A stretch of DNA of 64,000 bases from Todiramphus chloris collaris (lineage: Eukaryota > Chordata > Aves > Coraciiformes > Alcedinidae), in the NCBI GenBank assembly GCA_025345505.1, contig JANVCC010000261.1:3606929-3670928 (forward strand), given 5' to 3'. Position 1 is the stretch's first letter, and the number at the start of each line of letters is the position of its first letter. Positions 62,001 to 64,000 of the stretch are shown in pieces. The notes below the pieces were generated by a model. The model was given only the letters and a program-made list of their open reading frames with translations. It ran no database searches and was not told where the DNA came from. The position numbers and the translations under genes were made by a program.

Positions 62001-64000
62001 AACTTTCAACTCTGCAAAGCTGCACTCTTTGGCAGGGAGGAAAACAATCACCTGACAAAGCTTTTTAAAAGAAATGTGCAGCTTTTAGCAATGCTCATGC
62101 CTCAAAAGAACTGAAGCTGACAATTAGTAGCTAATAAGGTTTTTGATGCTTAATTCATTCTATCTTGGTTAAAACCAGAATGCTCTTTACCTGTCAGTCA
62201 TAATTTATTATTTTAATTGCAAGTATTTTTAATCAGCAAGACTGATTAAGGATTCACTGTAAAAACATCTCTTTTTTTCAGTAGTCAGTGAGCCACAAGG
62301 CAGTATTAACTGAACGAATGTATCTTGGACTCCTGTTTGTTTATCCAGCACTATTTGCACTAACAATTACCTAATGCCTCCCGAAACAAACACCCACAAA
62401 ATGACTTAAAGAGTAACCCACTCTGTTCTGATCTGGCAAAAGCAAACTGATAGAAATGACAATGCAAAAACCTCAACGCAACATGCAACCTTCCAGAGTA
62501 TTACATGAGAACCATCAGAACGTGGTGAGATTAAATGTCAATGGGCCATCACTGCATGTCTTTATGTGAAATGCCCCTGGACAAAAAAATATCTAAGTTT
62601 CATTTTAAAATTCATAACCAAAATATATTTGGTTTTGACCTTTCCTCATTTTGACTGAAACTACTTGAATAAGGTCAACACACTTTCATCTTTTGTTATC
62701 ATTTGTTTTTATGAAACGATTCATATTATTAAAAAGAATATTCCTACTCTTCACTCACTAAATCAAAACACTGTCTGTTACATTTTATACTACCAAGTTA
62801 TTTACCACAATGTACTAAATTTGCATTTGGTTTGAAAGCGAACAGTAGCAGTGGTTTAAGCTGCTTTCCTGTTATGTCAACAGTTGTCAATACAAGTCTC
62901 CTGGATTTGTAGCAGAAGTTCCTAACGGGTTCAGAGAGAACTGGACACCTCGTTGAAATGAGGTGGCAAATGCTGCAGTGAAGGATGTTAGACTTCATCA
63001 GTCCTTTCCACCAACGTGGTCCTAAAAGTCCCATGAGCCCAATGAGAAAACTGGCACCCTTTGACTTGCAATGTCTGTTTTCACTCTGATGTTTGAATTC
63101 GTGCTTGCTTTCTACTTAGTAATTACCATTGTCACCACGTTGTCACTGCTAGTCAGATTCCTTGATGATAATTTGGAATTGGGCTATCACGGATAAAAAG
63201 TTTGGGGAATATGCCTGGAAGCTATCTAGGAAGAGAGGAAACTTGAGATGCTGCAAGATAACACTGAGTCAGTGCAAGCTGGCAGAATAGTAGAAAACCT
63301 GTATACTTGTTTTTGTTAAATCAATAGTCTTTGCTGAGACACAGAACTTAACTGACTAAACCCTAGTATCTGAATCACTTCAGTAAATAAAAGAACAAGA
63401 CAAATTGGAGATTACAGCAGCAAGACCCCAGGTTTTCTTATTTAAAGTGGATAAGGAATCTTTGCTGCAGTGCAGCTTAGGCAAACTGTGTTGTTTACTG
63501 TGTTGGGTCATTGATCCTTGAATGTTATTTATTTTTCTTCTTCCTTGTCTAAAGTATGAGCTTACAGATTTTCCATAATTATCCAAGTTAATCACAAAAA
63601 ATGCATGGGATAATTGGAGAAAGATGACTGATTTAAATTCATGTGATCAAGCAACCATGACACACCTTTAGACTGGTCTAAACTGCAACTCAGCTTCTAC
63701 TACCAGGTCTGTAATCAACAGTCACCTTCCCATCTAAGAAGAATTCCTGTGACAACAAGCACATGCACGTTTCCAGTGGTCACCATTAAAAACTATGCAT
63801 TTGTTTGTCATCTCTGGGACAGAACATCTACGGCACAGAGAGCGCTCAAGGTTTATCTCAGGTGCTAGTACAGTGTCACCTAATCTGCAAAGTCACTTTA
63901 GCCACTTTAAAATCTAACATTAAACATTAATTTTTCCCCAGGTTAAAGAAAAACAAAAAAGTAACCTATTTCATATAGTTGCCAGTGAAGACGATGGAAT

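Larger units (their letters stand above)
56917..64000 (-). other. SNTG1: SNTG1 5' UTR intron or upstream region (incomplete)
   Basis: The acceptor just above 56916 implies that transcription comes from further upstream, so this stretch should be intron of the 5' UTR. It holds a T21 tract (57237-57257), an A/C-rich simple tract (58981-59053), a GC-richer dual-strand open region (60093-60508), and an AT-rich patch with homeodomain-like cores near 62060-62240. No CpG island or promoter was seen. A leader exon could be hidden here but cannot be identified without transcripts. Confidence 0.6.

Noticed and set aside
1-64000. tRNA genes, CRISPR arrays, operons or bacterial-type features
   Set aside because: No B-box-like tRNA core, spaced direct-repeat array or dense coding run was seen. 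The sequence is vertebrate intron.

Overview
The window reads as vertebrate, most likely avian, nuclear DNA. It is AT-rich, has very low coding density, contains several 5'-truncated CR1 LINE copies whose 3' ends carry the ATTCTATG-type octamer, and its exons have canonical GT-AG splice sites. The species cannot be fixed from sequence alone. A galliform or other bird is an inference from the CR1 content.

Only one gene is recognised: the 5' part of SNTG1 (gamma-1-syntrophin) on the minus strand. Eight exons were located by matching recalled syntrophin protein sequence and then checking splice sites and phases base by base: 56862-56916 (start codon), 46828-46962, 35405-35461, 28623-28680, 25990-26033, 25847-25888, 5375-5477 and 3882-3964. 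Together they give 549 coding bases, or 183 codons, with every junction in frame. They encode the N-terminal PH half-domain, the whole PDZ domain and the start of the segment leading to the second PH half-domain. The rest of the protein (about 517 residues in human, from memory) must lie beyond position 1. The first coding exon has an acceptor site upstream of the ATG, so at least one more 5' UTR exon and the promoter should lie beyond the part I could assign, probably past 64000.

Everything else is intron. Layout on the + axis: 1-3881 is the intron after exon 8, with a CR1 tail at 14-136 and a TA/CA microsatellite. 3965-5374 is a short intron. 5478-25846 is the largest intron, about 20.4 kb, and holds the longest CR1 copy (6339-6824), three smaller CR1 tails, a MIR-like SINE and a pure A35 tract. 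25889-25989 is a 101-bp mini-intron. 26034-28622, 28681-35404, 35462-46827 and 46963-56861 are ordinary introns with simple repeats and a few degraded elements. 56917-64000 is the incomplete upstream intron or 5' flank.

I found no tRNA, rRNA, CRISPR, retroviral element or second protein-coding gene. I found no evidence of a previously undescribed system. The most useful second-look items are the mini-intron, the exon structure of the PDZ domain, a few GC-richer or possibly conserved intronic patches, and short tandem duplications.
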